From Holosporaceae bacterium (GTDB lineage: Bacteria; Pseudomonadota; Alphaproteobacteria; UBA3830): 47,354 nt of DNA. The notes below the pieces were generated by a model, which was not told where the DNA came from, ran no database searches, and was given only the letters and a program-made list of their open reading frames with translations. Shown here piece after piece: positions 25,055 to 33,623 of this stretch. Position numbers and translations under genes: made by a program. The first letter of the stretch is position 1. The number at the start of each line of letters is the position of its first letter. The DNA is taken from positions 1-47,354 of the forward strand of contig JAIROP010000016.1 in NCBI GenBank assembly GCA_031257475.1, in the 5' to 3' direction.

Positions 25055-26353
25055 CTATTCCCCAAAAACCTTTCCTATATAAACAATTTTTATTTTTTCG
25101 AAAAGCCTCCTTGCCACCTGCAGAAACAATTCGTCTGGCAGCTGAGTAAATGGTAATTGATGGTTTTTTATTTGTTCCTCGATATTTCTTATACTGATAA
25201 ATCCCTTTTGGGATGTTTCCGAAAAATATTCTCTGGTTCTTTTTAGATGCTTTATGTTCAACTTGTATTGATAGGAAGAAATTTTCTCTTCCACATACTT
25301 TTTATACTCAGCCAAATCGTTTTCTCTAATATAAACGGAAAAATAAAAAATGCTAGACAAACTTCGATGCAAGATCTTGGCTTCCACTGCGTAGGCCAGC
25401 TGTTTTTTCCTAAGTCCCTCACAAAAATCTCCTGTCGTATCATCAAATAATGTTGTAATTATTATTTGTAATGCAGCCTTTTCTCTCGCATTTAGTTTAT
25501 CAAGCCTCATTCCACACATCACTCCCAGGACATTGCCAAGATGTTCTCTTGGAATAATCAAATCCTTTTGCTCAGCGACGGGGTATTTTGTGAGATCTTC
25601 TGGAAAAAGATTTGGCATATCCTCTCCCACAGGAAGCTGGGAAAACAACGCTTTCAAAAAACTTTCTGTTTCAAAAACTGACAAATCACCACAAAATAAA
25701 ACGGTCAATTTCTTTTTGGTAAAATTTTCCCGTACGAATTGGTACACGTCGCTCTCAGTCACACTGGACAACGCCTCAGCAGTCCCTGTGCGATTCAGTC
25801 CATAGTTATGATTGGGGTACAGTAACTGCAGCAATTTATCGAACATTAACTGTTCTGGATCAGCTGTTTTCGGATCTAATATTGTCGGATACTTATTCTT
25901 CACAAATTCCAAATCGTTTCGCGTGAATTTCGGCTGAGTAAACACCGGAGCCAAAAAATTTAGTGCATCCACAGCTTTATCCTTCAATACGTAAAACGAC
26001 AGAGACAGATGATCTCCCAGGGCATGAATTGATAATTCCTCGATTCCCTGGTTTTTCAATTTCTCTGTGGTCTCCTCCGGAGATAGCTCTCCGATTTTTC
26101 TACATAGCAACTCCGCAACCACAGCCGAAATCCCGTGCTTTTCAGCTGGGTTATGAAATACACCGGCATATTTAAAACGACATTTTACGTACACCACGTT
26201 GCCGTTTTTTATCCGTACCAGATTTGTTTTTATCCCAAAACTGTTCGAAATCTCTGTAATTTTTAGGAAGGATTTTTCTTTACTGAAAAATATTGGCGTG
26301 GACACAAGGATAATCAGTATCAAAGCAATCGTAATTTTTCTTGATAGCCTCAT
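25055..26353 (-). CDS. M16 peptidase-like protein, non-catalytic (copy 4 in transcription order)
   Basis: Related to zinc-dependent M16 peptidases of the pitrilysin/processing peptidase type but lacking zinc ligands. Where HxxEH is expected, it reads GISAVVAELLC. An N-terminal hydrophobic helix (ITIALILIILVSTPIFF) anchors or exports it. The two-domain M16 architecture is intact: the N-terminal half has DALNFLAPVFTQPKFTRNDL and LYPNHNYG, and the C-terminal half has CEGLRKKQLAYAVEAKIL. In that last motif the conserved Tyr of the R/Y substrate-binding pair is kept but the Arg position is changed. It overlaps the preceding gene by four bases. It is probably a pseudo-protease partner, derived from the same ancestor as the 27579-28895 gene. 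Confidence 0.75.
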   Translation of the reverse strand: MRLSRKITIALILIILVSTPIFFSKEKSFLKITEISNSFGIKTNLVRIKNGNVVYVKCRFKYAGVFHNPAEKHGISAVVAELLCRKIGELSPEETTEKLKNQGIEELSIHALGDHLSLSFYVLKDKAVDALNFLAPVFTQPKFTRNDLEFVKNKYPTILDPKTADPEQLMFDKLLQLLYPNHNYGLNRTGTAEALSSVTESDVYQFVRENFTKKKLTVLFCGDLSVFETESFLKALFSQLPVGEDMPNLFPEDLTKYPVAEQKDLIIPREHLGNVLGVMCGMRLDKLNAREKAALQIIITTLFDDTTGDFCEGLRKKQLAYAVEAKILHRSLSSIFYFSVYIRENDLAEYKKYVEEKISSYQYKLNIKHLKRTREYFSETSQKGFISIRNIEEQIKNHQLPFTQLPDELFLQVARRLFEKIKIVYIGKVFGE

Positions 26354-27582
26354 CTATCCATCCTATTCTGAACATCGATTTTTAAAATCATGCTGTTTTT
26401 CAAAATCTTCTCTCCTAATGAATTAAATTGCTTGGAACTGTTTATTTCTACTTCCGTTTCTATTCTGTTGAGCAAATTATATTTTATCTTTTGATATATC
26501 AACCACCAGTCTGTGTACATGATCTGCTGAGAATTTCTTTTCCACTGTTGGCCAGTTTCGAAAAATTCCGAATTCATCTCCTGTCTACTGACTCGATCAA
26601 TGAGTATTTCCCATTTTTGCTGTAGCTCATCCATGGAAACGTCGGATTTGGGACGAAGTATCACCTGATATATACAGTCTCCGTTGGAAATAACATTTAG
26701 GCTAGCATAGGAGGCAACGACTGGATATGCTTTTTGGAGGTATCTGAATACCTGAAGGTCCAAGAGATCAAAAAACGCGTCTGCCTGGGGCAGATCGTCC
26801 CAGGGTATCTTGTAAAGGTACAACAATGTTCTTCCAACATACTTGCTGCGAATTTTTATTTCTCTGGTTATTGTGTTGGTACAGAGGTCTCCTAACGGAG
26901 ACTCACCAGAAGACCAGCTGCACACAGTTGATTGTAACACCTTGATAAGATTTTTATAGCCGATGGCACCCACAACAACCAGAGATATGCGGCTTGTTTT
27001 GTAATGCTGATCAAAATATTCTCTCAAATCCTTTTCAGATATTGTTGAAAATATTTTTTCATTGAATATGCCGTCAACATTGGCCGTCTTGTATCCTATG
27101 TTTGCCGTAATTTCATTGGAAATGGCGTCCAGGAAACAGGAATGTATCAGTTTTTTCTTGGTAATTATGTGTTTCTTCAATATGTCCAAATTACGGGGTG
27201 CAAACTCATTTCCCTCAATGATTTGGAAAAAATTCTTAAGATGTTTTGGATTCATGATGGCAAAAATTTCAGTATAACTTCCATCAACATGGACTGTGCA
27301 GGATATTCCAAGTTCCTGCAGCTGAAGATGGGTGATTGGACTAATGAAATTTTCTTCAATTAAATCGGTTATTCCCTGCTTGCTTCGTGGAGTATTGAAA
27401 TATCCTGTGTGCAAAATCATTCCCACAATCACCACGGGCATGCGAAAATTTTCGTGCAAAACCATATTTACACCGTTACTTAGTACACATTTTTTCACCC
27501 TAGTTTCCGCCGATTTTCTGCTTGGTTCTCCAAAGGATATTTGGAAAAACAACAGCAGGACGATTACCAAAGCTCTTATCAT
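26350..27582 (-). CDS. M16 peptidase-like protein with degraded zinc motif (copy 3)
   Basis: M16 fold with a signal peptide (ALVIVLLLFFQISFGEPS) followed by VLSNGVNMVLHENFRMPVV, the standard first strand of the family. The zinc motif position reads QGITDLIEENF, in which HxxEH has become DxxEE, so both His ligands are lost. A family-typical downstream strand (ISLVVVGAIGYKNLIKVL) remains. The C-terminal half shows no clear R/Y pair. At 410 residues it is slightly short. It overlaps both neighbours by four bases. It is probably a degenerate duplicate of the catalytic copy at 28882-30246. An alternative zinc-free role such as a scaffold or chaperone is possible. Confidence 0.75.
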   Translation of the reverse strand: MIRALVIVLLLFFQISFGEPSRKSAETRVKKCVLSNGVNMVLHENFRMPVVIVGMILHTGYFNTPRSKQGITDLIEENFISPITHLQLQELGISCTVHVDGSYTEIFAIMNPKHLKNFFQIIEGNEFAPRNLDILKKHIITKKKLIHSCFLDAISNEITANIGYKTANVDGIFNEKIFSTISEKDLREYFDQHYKTSRISLVVVGAIGYKNLIKVLQSTVCSWSSGESPLGDLCTNTITREIKIRSKYVGRTLLYLYKIPWDDLPQADAFFDLLDLQVFRYLQKAYPVVASYASLNVISNGDCIYQVILRPKSDVSMDELQQKWEILIDRVSRQEMNSEFFETGQQWKRNSQQIMYTDWWLIYQKIKYNLLNRIETEVEINSSKQFNSLGEKILKNSMILKIDVQNRMDR

Positions 27583-28895
27583 TCCTTAGCTCCTCCCATG
27601 ACGATAAAACACATATCCTCATTCAGCTCCTTGGCAAGGGCATTGACTTCGGGCAATTTCACCCGATCTATCTGAGCAATCGTATCTTCTAGAATCGTTG
27701 GACCAAATCCCTGTCGTTTTTTATGAAAGAAAAAATTACATAGGGACTCGGAATTTCTTAGAGAAATTAGCAAGCTCCCCTTCAGGTTTCTTTTGGCAAA
27801 TATTAACTCCTCTTCGGTTATGCCATTTTCCCTAAGATCCCTAATAATGTCTTTCAGCAGCTCAATGACTCTTTGCACATTGGAATTATCCGTTTGCAAA
27901 AATCCAAGTAAATAACTGCTATGCACGTAATCAACAGGATAAACCGTTCCACTGTATATTAATCCTCTCTGCGTTCGAAGTTCGTGGAGAATTCTTCCCT
28001 TAAAAACGTTCCCCTTTCCCAGAATTTTATGGAGAATCTCTGCAATCCATCTGGACTTAGATCGTGGAGGTTCCGACTTTAGAGCAAAAAACATGGAACT
28101 CTGCGGTCCTTCCACATAATATCGTTTTACCTGGGGTGTCAGCAATGGACCAACATCCTTCACTGAATCAATCGTTGGAGTTCCAGATTTTACTCTGGCA
28201 AACACTTTATCCACCAGATCTCGAGCTTCATTTTCTGTAATATTTCCGCATACACACACGTCTGCATCTGTAATTGACAAGCTCTCTTTATATTTCCGTA
28301 AATCCTCTATGGTCAGCGCCATGAAATCCTGGGGAGATCCAAATTGTCCATTCCCATATGGATGCAATTTGAAAATTATTGCCGGAATGATTGAGAAAAA
28401 AGCTGTTTCAAAAGAGTTTGCTGCATAATTAAACATTGAATAAACAATACCATTTTGAATAATTTTCACCTTATCTTCTTCAAAATTTGGCTGAGTAATC
28501 AATGTATTAAAAAGCGGGATTGCTTTGTTTAGAACTATTTTAGGAGCGCAAAGGGCGAAACGAAGATAATCAAATTCTGCTCTACAAGACATTGTGGAGG
28601 ATATTTGGGAACATTTCTGAGCAAACTTACTTTTTGAATACTTTCCGGAGCCACAAAAAATAGCGTGGGAAAAAAACTCTGGAATACCCGTCTTTCCCTT
28701 TTCTTGATGTGCCGTTCCGACATTTTTAAAACTCACCATCACCTGCACCAGCGGAGTATCCTCGTCTTCCACCAACCAAAATTTTATGCCACGATTGGAA
28801 ACCAGGACTTTTATTTTGTAGCAACGCACTTCTCCGAACAACAGAACCAGACCCAAACCCAATGGAAGAATTATCCTCAATTTATTCACGATCAT
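27579..28895 (-). CDS. M16 peptidase-like protein, R/Y partner subunit (copy 2)
   Basis: M16 protein with a signal peptide (LRIILPLGLGLVLLFGEVRC). The zinc motif is missing (GIPEFFSHAIF in place of GxxHxxEH). The C-terminal domain keeps ILHELRTQRGLIYSGTVYP, the Arg and Tyr that in heterodimeric bacterial M16 enzymes bind the substrate next to the zinc site on the partner. SPQDFMALTIEDLRKYKESL and ADVCVCGNITENEARDLVD match the family core. It starts inside the last codons of the catalytic gene (14-base overlap), so the two probably form a heterodimer. Confidence 0.85.
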   Translation of the reverse strand: MIVNKLRIILPLGLGLVLLFGEVRCYKIKVLVSNRGIKFWLVEDEDTPLVQVMVSFKNVGTAHQEKGKTGIPEFFSHAIFCGSGKYSKSKFAQKCSQISSTMSCRAEFDYLRFALCAPKIVLNKAIPLFNTLITQPNFEEDKVKIIQNGIVYSMFNYAANSFETAFFSIIPAIIFKLHPYGNGQFGSPQDFMALTIEDLRKYKESLSITDADVCVCGNITENEARDLVDKVFARVKSGTPTIDSVKDVGPLLTPQVKRYYVEGPQSSMFFALKSEPPRSKSRWIAEILHKILGKGNVFKGRILHELRTQRGLIYSGTVYPVDYVHSSYLLGFLQTDNSNVQRVIELLKDIIRDLRENGITEEELIFAKRNLKGSLLISLRNSESLCNFFFHKKRQGFGPTILEDTIAQIDRVKLPEVNALAKELNEDMCFIVMGGAKE

Positions 28896-30246
28896 ACCCC
28901 TTTGGTAGAGTCCGTGCGATTGCGTGTGGCTCCGTGGAAAATATCTCCCTTAGCAGGTCATTGCATTCTTCAACCGAAAGATCCTGCACAATATTATCAA
29001 TGGATTGAATCTCTTCCAAAGAATATCCTCGTGTGAGCAGCCATCCAATGTAATTTGACATACTCTCGATATCGTCATCTCTGTGGGCCAAAGAAAGCCG
29101 ATATTGCTGTTTTGCTATGTCCAAATCTTCCCTAGTGATCCCGACCTGTAGCAATCTCTGTCTGAGATATTTCCAGGCTGCTTCAGCTTCGTTGAGATGG
29201 TCAATGGAGTGAGCCGTAATATGGACACAGACAATATCCGAGGCGAATTCCCCACGTACATATTGAAAAGAAACGCCAGAAGCGCAATTTAAAATATCTT
29301 TCAATGTCTTCTTTATGAAGAACTCCGATTGATTTAGGATCCCAATTAACATGTAGAGGGAAATTGTCTTTCGCAGACCACCCTTGATCATGGATGGGGC
29401 GTGATATATCTCCTCCATCGCTGCTCCAAAACCATTTTTTGGGGATCCATAGTGTATTTCTTTTTGACAATTCGACTGGTGTCCTCGAGTTCCTAGGGGA
29501 AATTGTGGAATATCCTTCGGGGGATTTATTCCAAAATGTCTTTCCAAACATTCCTTTAGGGATGCTAGATTAAAATCTCCGGATATGACTATTACGGCAT
29601 TATTGGGCGCAAACCATTTGCCATGAAAATCCAGCAGATCCCTCGGGGAAATTGCTTCTATTTCATGTTTCCATCCCAGGATTGCAATTCCTCCATTTCT
29701 TCGATTGAAGATAGTAGCCAGGACCGCCTCCGTCTGCGCTCCATCCGGATCATTATCTACGTTTTGGCCCCGCTCTTCTTGAATGACACGCTTTTCTGCC
29801 ATAAAAACTTCATCGTCAATTTGCATACCTGTCTGGCGGTTCGCTTCGTGTAAGCAGACAGTTTCTATACATTCTTTTGGAAATATTTCATAAAAACAGA
29901 TCGTTTTTCTGGATGTGAAAGCATTTTTCTGGGCTCCATTATCTTCTAAAAAATGATCAAACGTCATTTTGTCGGTGTTAAACGCCATATGTTCCAGGAA
30001 ATGTGCCACTCCGGACCTGGATATGGCGTCGCAAATTGATCCACATCTGTACCAGATGGAAAAGAACAGTATTGGCGCCGTTTTCTTCTCTATGCACACA
30101 ACCATAAGCCCATTTTTCAGCACAAAGCTCCCTATTTTATATTTGGCAAACCCACTTGAATGGTACAAAATGAAAAAAATGGCGACGCAGCTCCTAAAAA
30201 ACTGCGAAAAAGTTTTATTCCCCCGAATTCTTTTTGCGTAAATCAC
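28882..30246 (-). CDS. M16 family zinc metallopeptidase, catalytic subunit (copy 1)
   Basis: Zinc peptidase of the processing-peptidase type, probably periplasmic. Signal-like segment CVAIFFILYHSSGFA. Catalytic motif GVAHFLEHMAFNT gives His82, Glu85 and His86; the third zinc ligand is the Glu in EKRVIQEERG (about residue 158), at the expected spacing. Further M16 landmarks are LEDNGAQKNAFTSRKTICFY, YYxxWF-like DFHGKWFAPNNAVIVISGDF, and GTRGHQ. A GTG at 30246 with GGAGG nine bases upstream is the likely start, overlapping the end of the popZ-like gene by 32 bases. It is first of four consecutive M16 genes and the only one with an intact zinc site. Confidence 0.93.
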   Translation of the reverse strand: MIYAKRIRGNKTFSQFFRSCVAIFFILYHSSGFAKYKIGSFVLKNGLMVVCIEKKTAPILFFSIWYRCGSICDAISRSGVAHFLEHMAFNTDKMTFDHFLEDNGAQKNAFTSRKTICFYEIFPKECIETVCLHEANRQTGMQIDDEVFMAEKRVIQEERGQNVDNDPDGAQTEAVLATIFNRRNGGIAILGWKHEIEAISPRDLLDFHGKWFAPNNAVIVISGDFNLASLKECLERHFGINPPKDIPQFPLGTRGHQSNCQKEIHYGSPKNGFGAAMEEIYHAPSMIKGGLRKTISLYMLIGILNQSEFFIKKTLKDILNCASGVSFQYVRGEFASDIVCVHITAHSIDHLNEAEAAWKYLRQRLLQVGITREDLDIAKQQYRLSLAHRDDDIESMSNYIGWLLTRGYSLEEIQSIDNIVQDLSVEECNDLLREIFSTEPHAIARTLPKGYDRE

Positions 30247-30703
30247 AAATTATTTCCTCCATCACTTTTTTGGCAATATCCGGAAGATTACTGTTTATCC
30301 ATTTATTAATGAGGGGAATTGATATCTCTTTGAGTAGCTCTAGAGCAATCTCGCTTTTGGGGACTTTGTTGTTTTCCGCCGCCCGTTTACAAATTTCACT
30401 AACATCTTGCGAATCTACTATGATATAGGGCCCTTGCTGGCGAGAATTGTCCTCTTTCAGCTGCAGAGGGTTGCTCCCGGAACCATCATCGTAGTCCACA
30501 TTCTCTTGGACCAGCTTTAAAAACGCTCCCATATCTCTCTTTTCCACCTCTGGAGTTTTCACTTTCACAATACTTCCGTCCGGCTTTATCATGTCCGTTA
30601 GATCCAAGACAGGCGGTTCTTCGCCAACTACCATCTGCTTTATCGAAGACAGCACGTCATCCAAGGACATTTCAGATGTTTTATCTGTCATTTTTTCGAC
30701 CAT
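30215..30703 (-). CDS. PopZ-like DUF2497 protein
   Basis: Alphaproteobacterial pole-organising protein family. The N-terminal region has the short conserved helix SLDDVLSSIKQMVVGEEPP, which in PopZ recruits clients. A variable acidic and proline-bearing linker follows. The C-terminal part has the oligomerisation helices ELLKEISIPLINKWINSNLP and DIAKKVMEEIICDLRKK. Length (162) fits PopZ. It is 4 bases after tolC, an order common in alphaproteobacteria (tolC-DUF2497-valS), except that valS is not next here. Expected role: forming a polar hub that anchors the chromosome origin and division regulators. Confidence 0.85.
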   Translation of the reverse strand: MVEKMTDKTSEMSLDDVLSSIKQMVVGEEPPVLDLTDMIKPDGSIVKVKTPEVEKRDMGAFLKLVQENVDYDDGSGSNPLQLKEDNSRQQGPYIIVDSQDVSEICKRAAENNKVPKSEIALELLKEISIPLINKWINSNLPDIAKKVMEEIICDLRKKNSGE

Positions 30704-30707
30704 CTCA

Positions 30708-32165
30708 CTAGACTTTGCTCTGTCTTAATACAAATTGTAGATCAAGAACGCCAGACAGCATAAGGATTTGCATAGCAGCAAGTACCCGCTGCCGTTTCGC
30801 TTCTGCCAGGCCTATTCTAGCATCCAACAGCTGGTTCTCTTGGACAAGGATATCGGTATTGGATTTCACTCCCATATCGTTTTCCGCGGAGCCCCCCCTG
30901 GAAGCAACCTCTGCGCTTTCTACAGCTGCTTTACTGGCTTTTATCATGGCGGTAGCAGCCACATACTTGTTCCAGTTTACGATACATTCTTTTTTCACCT
31001 CAAGTCTGGTGTCTTCTGCAGTAAACTGGGCCTTCTGCGCCTGTTGACTGGCTATCGCGATCGCGGAATAGGTGTTTCCTGACTGAGGATTGTTTGAAAA
31101 AATCGGTATGGTTATACTCAGAGACGCATTGTAGTTATTCGAACGATTTTTACCCTGTTGTTGAAGATCCAGATAGTCCTCAGGCCTGCTCCAATTCCTG
31201 TTCAGCGACTTCCTTGTCTGCAACGACAAATCGCAGGAAGGGGCCAGCGCGCCCCTGGTCGCTTTCAAATTACTTATAGCAGCCCGCGCATCCTGATGTG
31301 TGGACAGAATACTCTGATTGTTGGCCATGGCAAGAGCAATCAATTTATCCAGGTCGTCCGGAAGTCCTGACTTCAACTCCGGTAGTTCTATATTTTCACT
31401 GGCCTTGCGGCAGGTTAATCTCTCTACTTCTGATTTAGCTGCAAAAAGATCTGTTTCCGCAGAAATTCTCTCATAGCGCGCCCTCTGACAGTTGGCAATA
31501 GCCTGCGCAACTTCCGTCGGTGTCCCAGCACCAGCGTCTAGGCTTGCCTGTTGTGAATCTGCGGTTTTTTTAAGATTTTCCTCCTTTTTTTTCAGAGCTA
31601 TCACTTTTTGTCCATTCATCCAAGTGCTTGTGTAGGCGTCCAGCACCCTAATAATCAGACGTTGCTCTTCAAATTTCAATTTGTGATAAGCTGCTGCTGA
31701 GGCACTTTCATTGCCTTTCATTCTATTCCATGTTGCTCCACCATTGAACAGATTTTGCGTGATGGTTAGACCCATCACCGTATTTGTGCTTTTTGTCGCA
31801 CTTTTGTTGTCTTTCTCGATAGATCCGGTTTTTTCCCTTCTATCCATTCGATCTCTCTCAAGGGATAAACTCCCGCGGACATCGGGTAAAAATGCCATCT
31901 TGGATTGCCCAAGTGATTCATCTGCGATCTTTTTGTCCGTTTGACTTGCAAACCATCCCTTGTTATTTTCACAAGCAGCCGTAATGGCTTCTTCGAAAGT
32001 CGACACTTCCTTACCTTTTGATGAAACCAAATTTGGACTTCCAGGAACTTTTTTATGTTTTTTGCTCGGAACAACATTTTCCGAAGCTTCCGCTTTGTCT
32101 GGAATTGCACAGATATCTCCACACATCCCACATAGCATCAAAAACGCCAAGCAAGTCCTTATCAT
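30708..32165 (-). CDS. tolC: TolC family outer membrane efflux/secretion protein
   Basis: Outer-membrane channel that exits type I secretion or multidrug pumps. Signal peptide CLAFLMLCGMCGDICA is followed by a charged linker. The OEP repeats are visible: FEEAITAACENNKGWFASQ, FLPDVRGSLSLERDR, GLTITQNLFNGGATWNRMKG, and after a mirrored half, SLSITIPIFSNNPQSGNTYS. The C-terminal coiled helices include VQENQLLDARIGLAEAKRQ. Length 485 is normal. It is preceded by gltX (27-base gap) and followed by the popZ-like gene. No inner-membrane pump gene is adjacent, so its exporter partner must be elsewhere. Confidence 0.93.
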   Translation of the reverse strand: MIRTCLAFLMLCGMCGDICAIPDKAEASENVVPSKKHKKVPGSPNLVSSKGKEVSTFEEAITAACENNKGWFASQTDKKIADESLGQSKMAFLPDVRGSLSLERDRMDRREKTGSIEKDNKSATKSTNTVMGLTITQNLFNGGATWNRMKGNESASAAAYHKLKFEEQRLIIRVLDAYTSTWMNGQKVIALKKKEENLKKTADSQQASLDAGAGTPTEVAQAIANCQRARYERISAETDLFAAKSEVERLTCRKASENIELPELKSGLPDDLDKLIALAMANNQSILSTHQDARAAISNLKATRGALAPSCDLSLQTRKSLNRNWSRPEDYLDLQQQGKNRSNNYNASLSITIPIFSNNPQSGNTYSAIAIASQQAQKAQFTAEDTRLEVKKECIVNWNKYVAATAMIKASKAAVESAEVASRGGSAENDMGVKSNTDILVQENQLLDARIGLAEAKRQRVLAAMQILMLSGVLDLQFVLRQSKV

Positions 32166-32192
32166 ACCACCCCCGACAATTGATTAATTTTA

Positions 32193-33566
32193 CTACAGAG
32201 TTAAACCAATTCTACGCAAACTTTCCTCCTTCCCAAAAGCCACTAACATATCAAATATGCCAGGAGTAATTTCCCTTCCCGTAAGGGCATTTCTCAGTGC
32301 ACAAGCGATTTTTCCAAATGGAATCGCTACCTCTGAAGAAAAGATCCGCAGTTGCCTTTCCAGGTTCTCCTCCATCCAATCCTCGATGGATTCTAGCCTG
32401 GAAAACGTTTCCCGTAAAATACTTTGATCCTTCTGTAGTAATTTTTCCGGAACAATGTCGTCCACATATATGGAAGCAAGATCGCGTAACTCCAGCAAGG
32501 TTTTCGCACGCTGCTTTAGGCCAGTCATTCCACGCAACAGCCGACGCCGTTTTTCCTCGGAAACACAATTTCCCATGATTTCCATCAGATTTTCCAGCAA
32601 TCGCACATTATCAGCAGCACGCAGGTAGTGACCATTCAAATTATTTAACCTCGAGAAATCCAACCGCGCGGCGGATTTACCCAAATTCTCCAGGGTAAAC
32701 CATCCCACAGCCTGTTCCCGAGAAATGATTTCGTCGTTTTTGTGAGACCAGCCAAGGCGCAGCAGGCAGTTGCAAATCGCCTCCGGCAAATATCCCATCC
32801 GACGGTAGGCATCTATACCAAGAGCTCCATGTCGCTTGGACAGCTTTGCTCCGTCTGTTCCATGAATTAGCGGGATATGACCATAGTACGGAAGATTCCA
32901 GCCAAAGGCATTGAAGATTTGTATATGCCTAAACGTGTTCGTTAGATGATCATCTCCACGAATCACATGCGTTACTCCCATGTCATGGTCATCCACCACG
33001 ACCGATAGCATAAATGTGGGGGAACCATCGCTGCGCACCAAAATCATATCGTCTAGTTGATCGTTTGAAACCGTCACCTGCCCCTGGACAATATCGTGCA
33101 GTATTGTTTCTCCATGGATCGGAACTTTCAGGCGAATCACTGGACTTATGCCGACTGGAGCCTCGCTTGGATCTCTGTCACGCCACATTCGGTTATATTT
33201 GGGTGTCTCTCCGCGAGATTTTGCCTCATTCCGCATGGTTTCCAGCTCTTCCTCGGAGCAGTAACAGTAATAGGCTCTTCCGCTCTCTACCAAACCTTTG
33301 GCCAGTTCTACATGATGTTGCAACCTAGATGACTGGAAGACTGGATCTCCATCCCAATTTATTCCCAACCACTCTAACCCGTCTAGAATGGCGTCGACGG
33401 CTTCCTGGGTGGATCTTCCTCGATCCGTGTCTTCTATGCGCAGAAGAAACTTTCCAGCATGGTGTCGTGCCAGCAGCCAATTAAACAGCGCCGTCCGCGC
33501 TCCGCCTATGTGCAAAAACCCAGTGGGAGAAGGAGCAAAACGCGTAACCATGGGGCTAATATTCAC
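32193..33566 (-). CDS. gltX: glutamate-tRNA ligase
   Basis: Charges tRNA with glutamate. Class I signatures: RFAPSPTGFLHIGGARTALF (HIGH variant HIGG) and GAKLSKRHGALG (KMSKS variant KLSKR). Conserved RIEDTDRGRS, YYCYCSEEELE and VIRGDDHLTNT are seen. Length of 457 residues fits the bacterial enzyme. The frame opens at a GTG (33566), and an ATG five codons in (33551) is an equally likely start because homologues begin close to VTRFAPSPTG. Discriminating and non-discriminating types cannot be told apart here. It is the first gene of the gltX-tolC-popZ-M16 run and divergent from comEC. Confidence 0.97.
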   Translation of the reverse strand: MNISPMVTRFAPSPTGFLHIGGARTALFNWLLARHHAGKFLLRIEDTDRGRSTQEAVDAILDGLEWLGINWDGDPVFQSSRLQHHVELAKGLVESGRAYYCYCSEEELETMRNEAKSRGETPKYNRMWRDRDPSEAPVGISPVIRLKVPIHGETILHDIVQGQVTVSNDQLDDMILVRSDGSPTFMLSVVVDDHDMGVTHVIRGDDHLTNTFRHIQIFNAFGWNLPYYGHIPLIHGTDGAKLSKRHGALGIDAYRRMGYLPEAICNCLLRLGWSHKNDEIISREQAVGWFTLENLGKSAARLDFSRLNNLNGHYLRAADNVRLLENLMEIMGNCVSEEKRRRLLRGMTGLKQRAKTLLELRDLASIYVDDIVPEKLLQKDQSILRETFSRLESIEDWMEENLERQLRIFSSEVAIPFGKIACALRNALTGREITPGIFDMLVAFGKEESLRRIGLTL

Positions 33567-33623
33567 CTTTTACACTTCATAAAACAATCGCGGCTATTCT
33601 ATCCATGGAATATCTGTGAGTAA

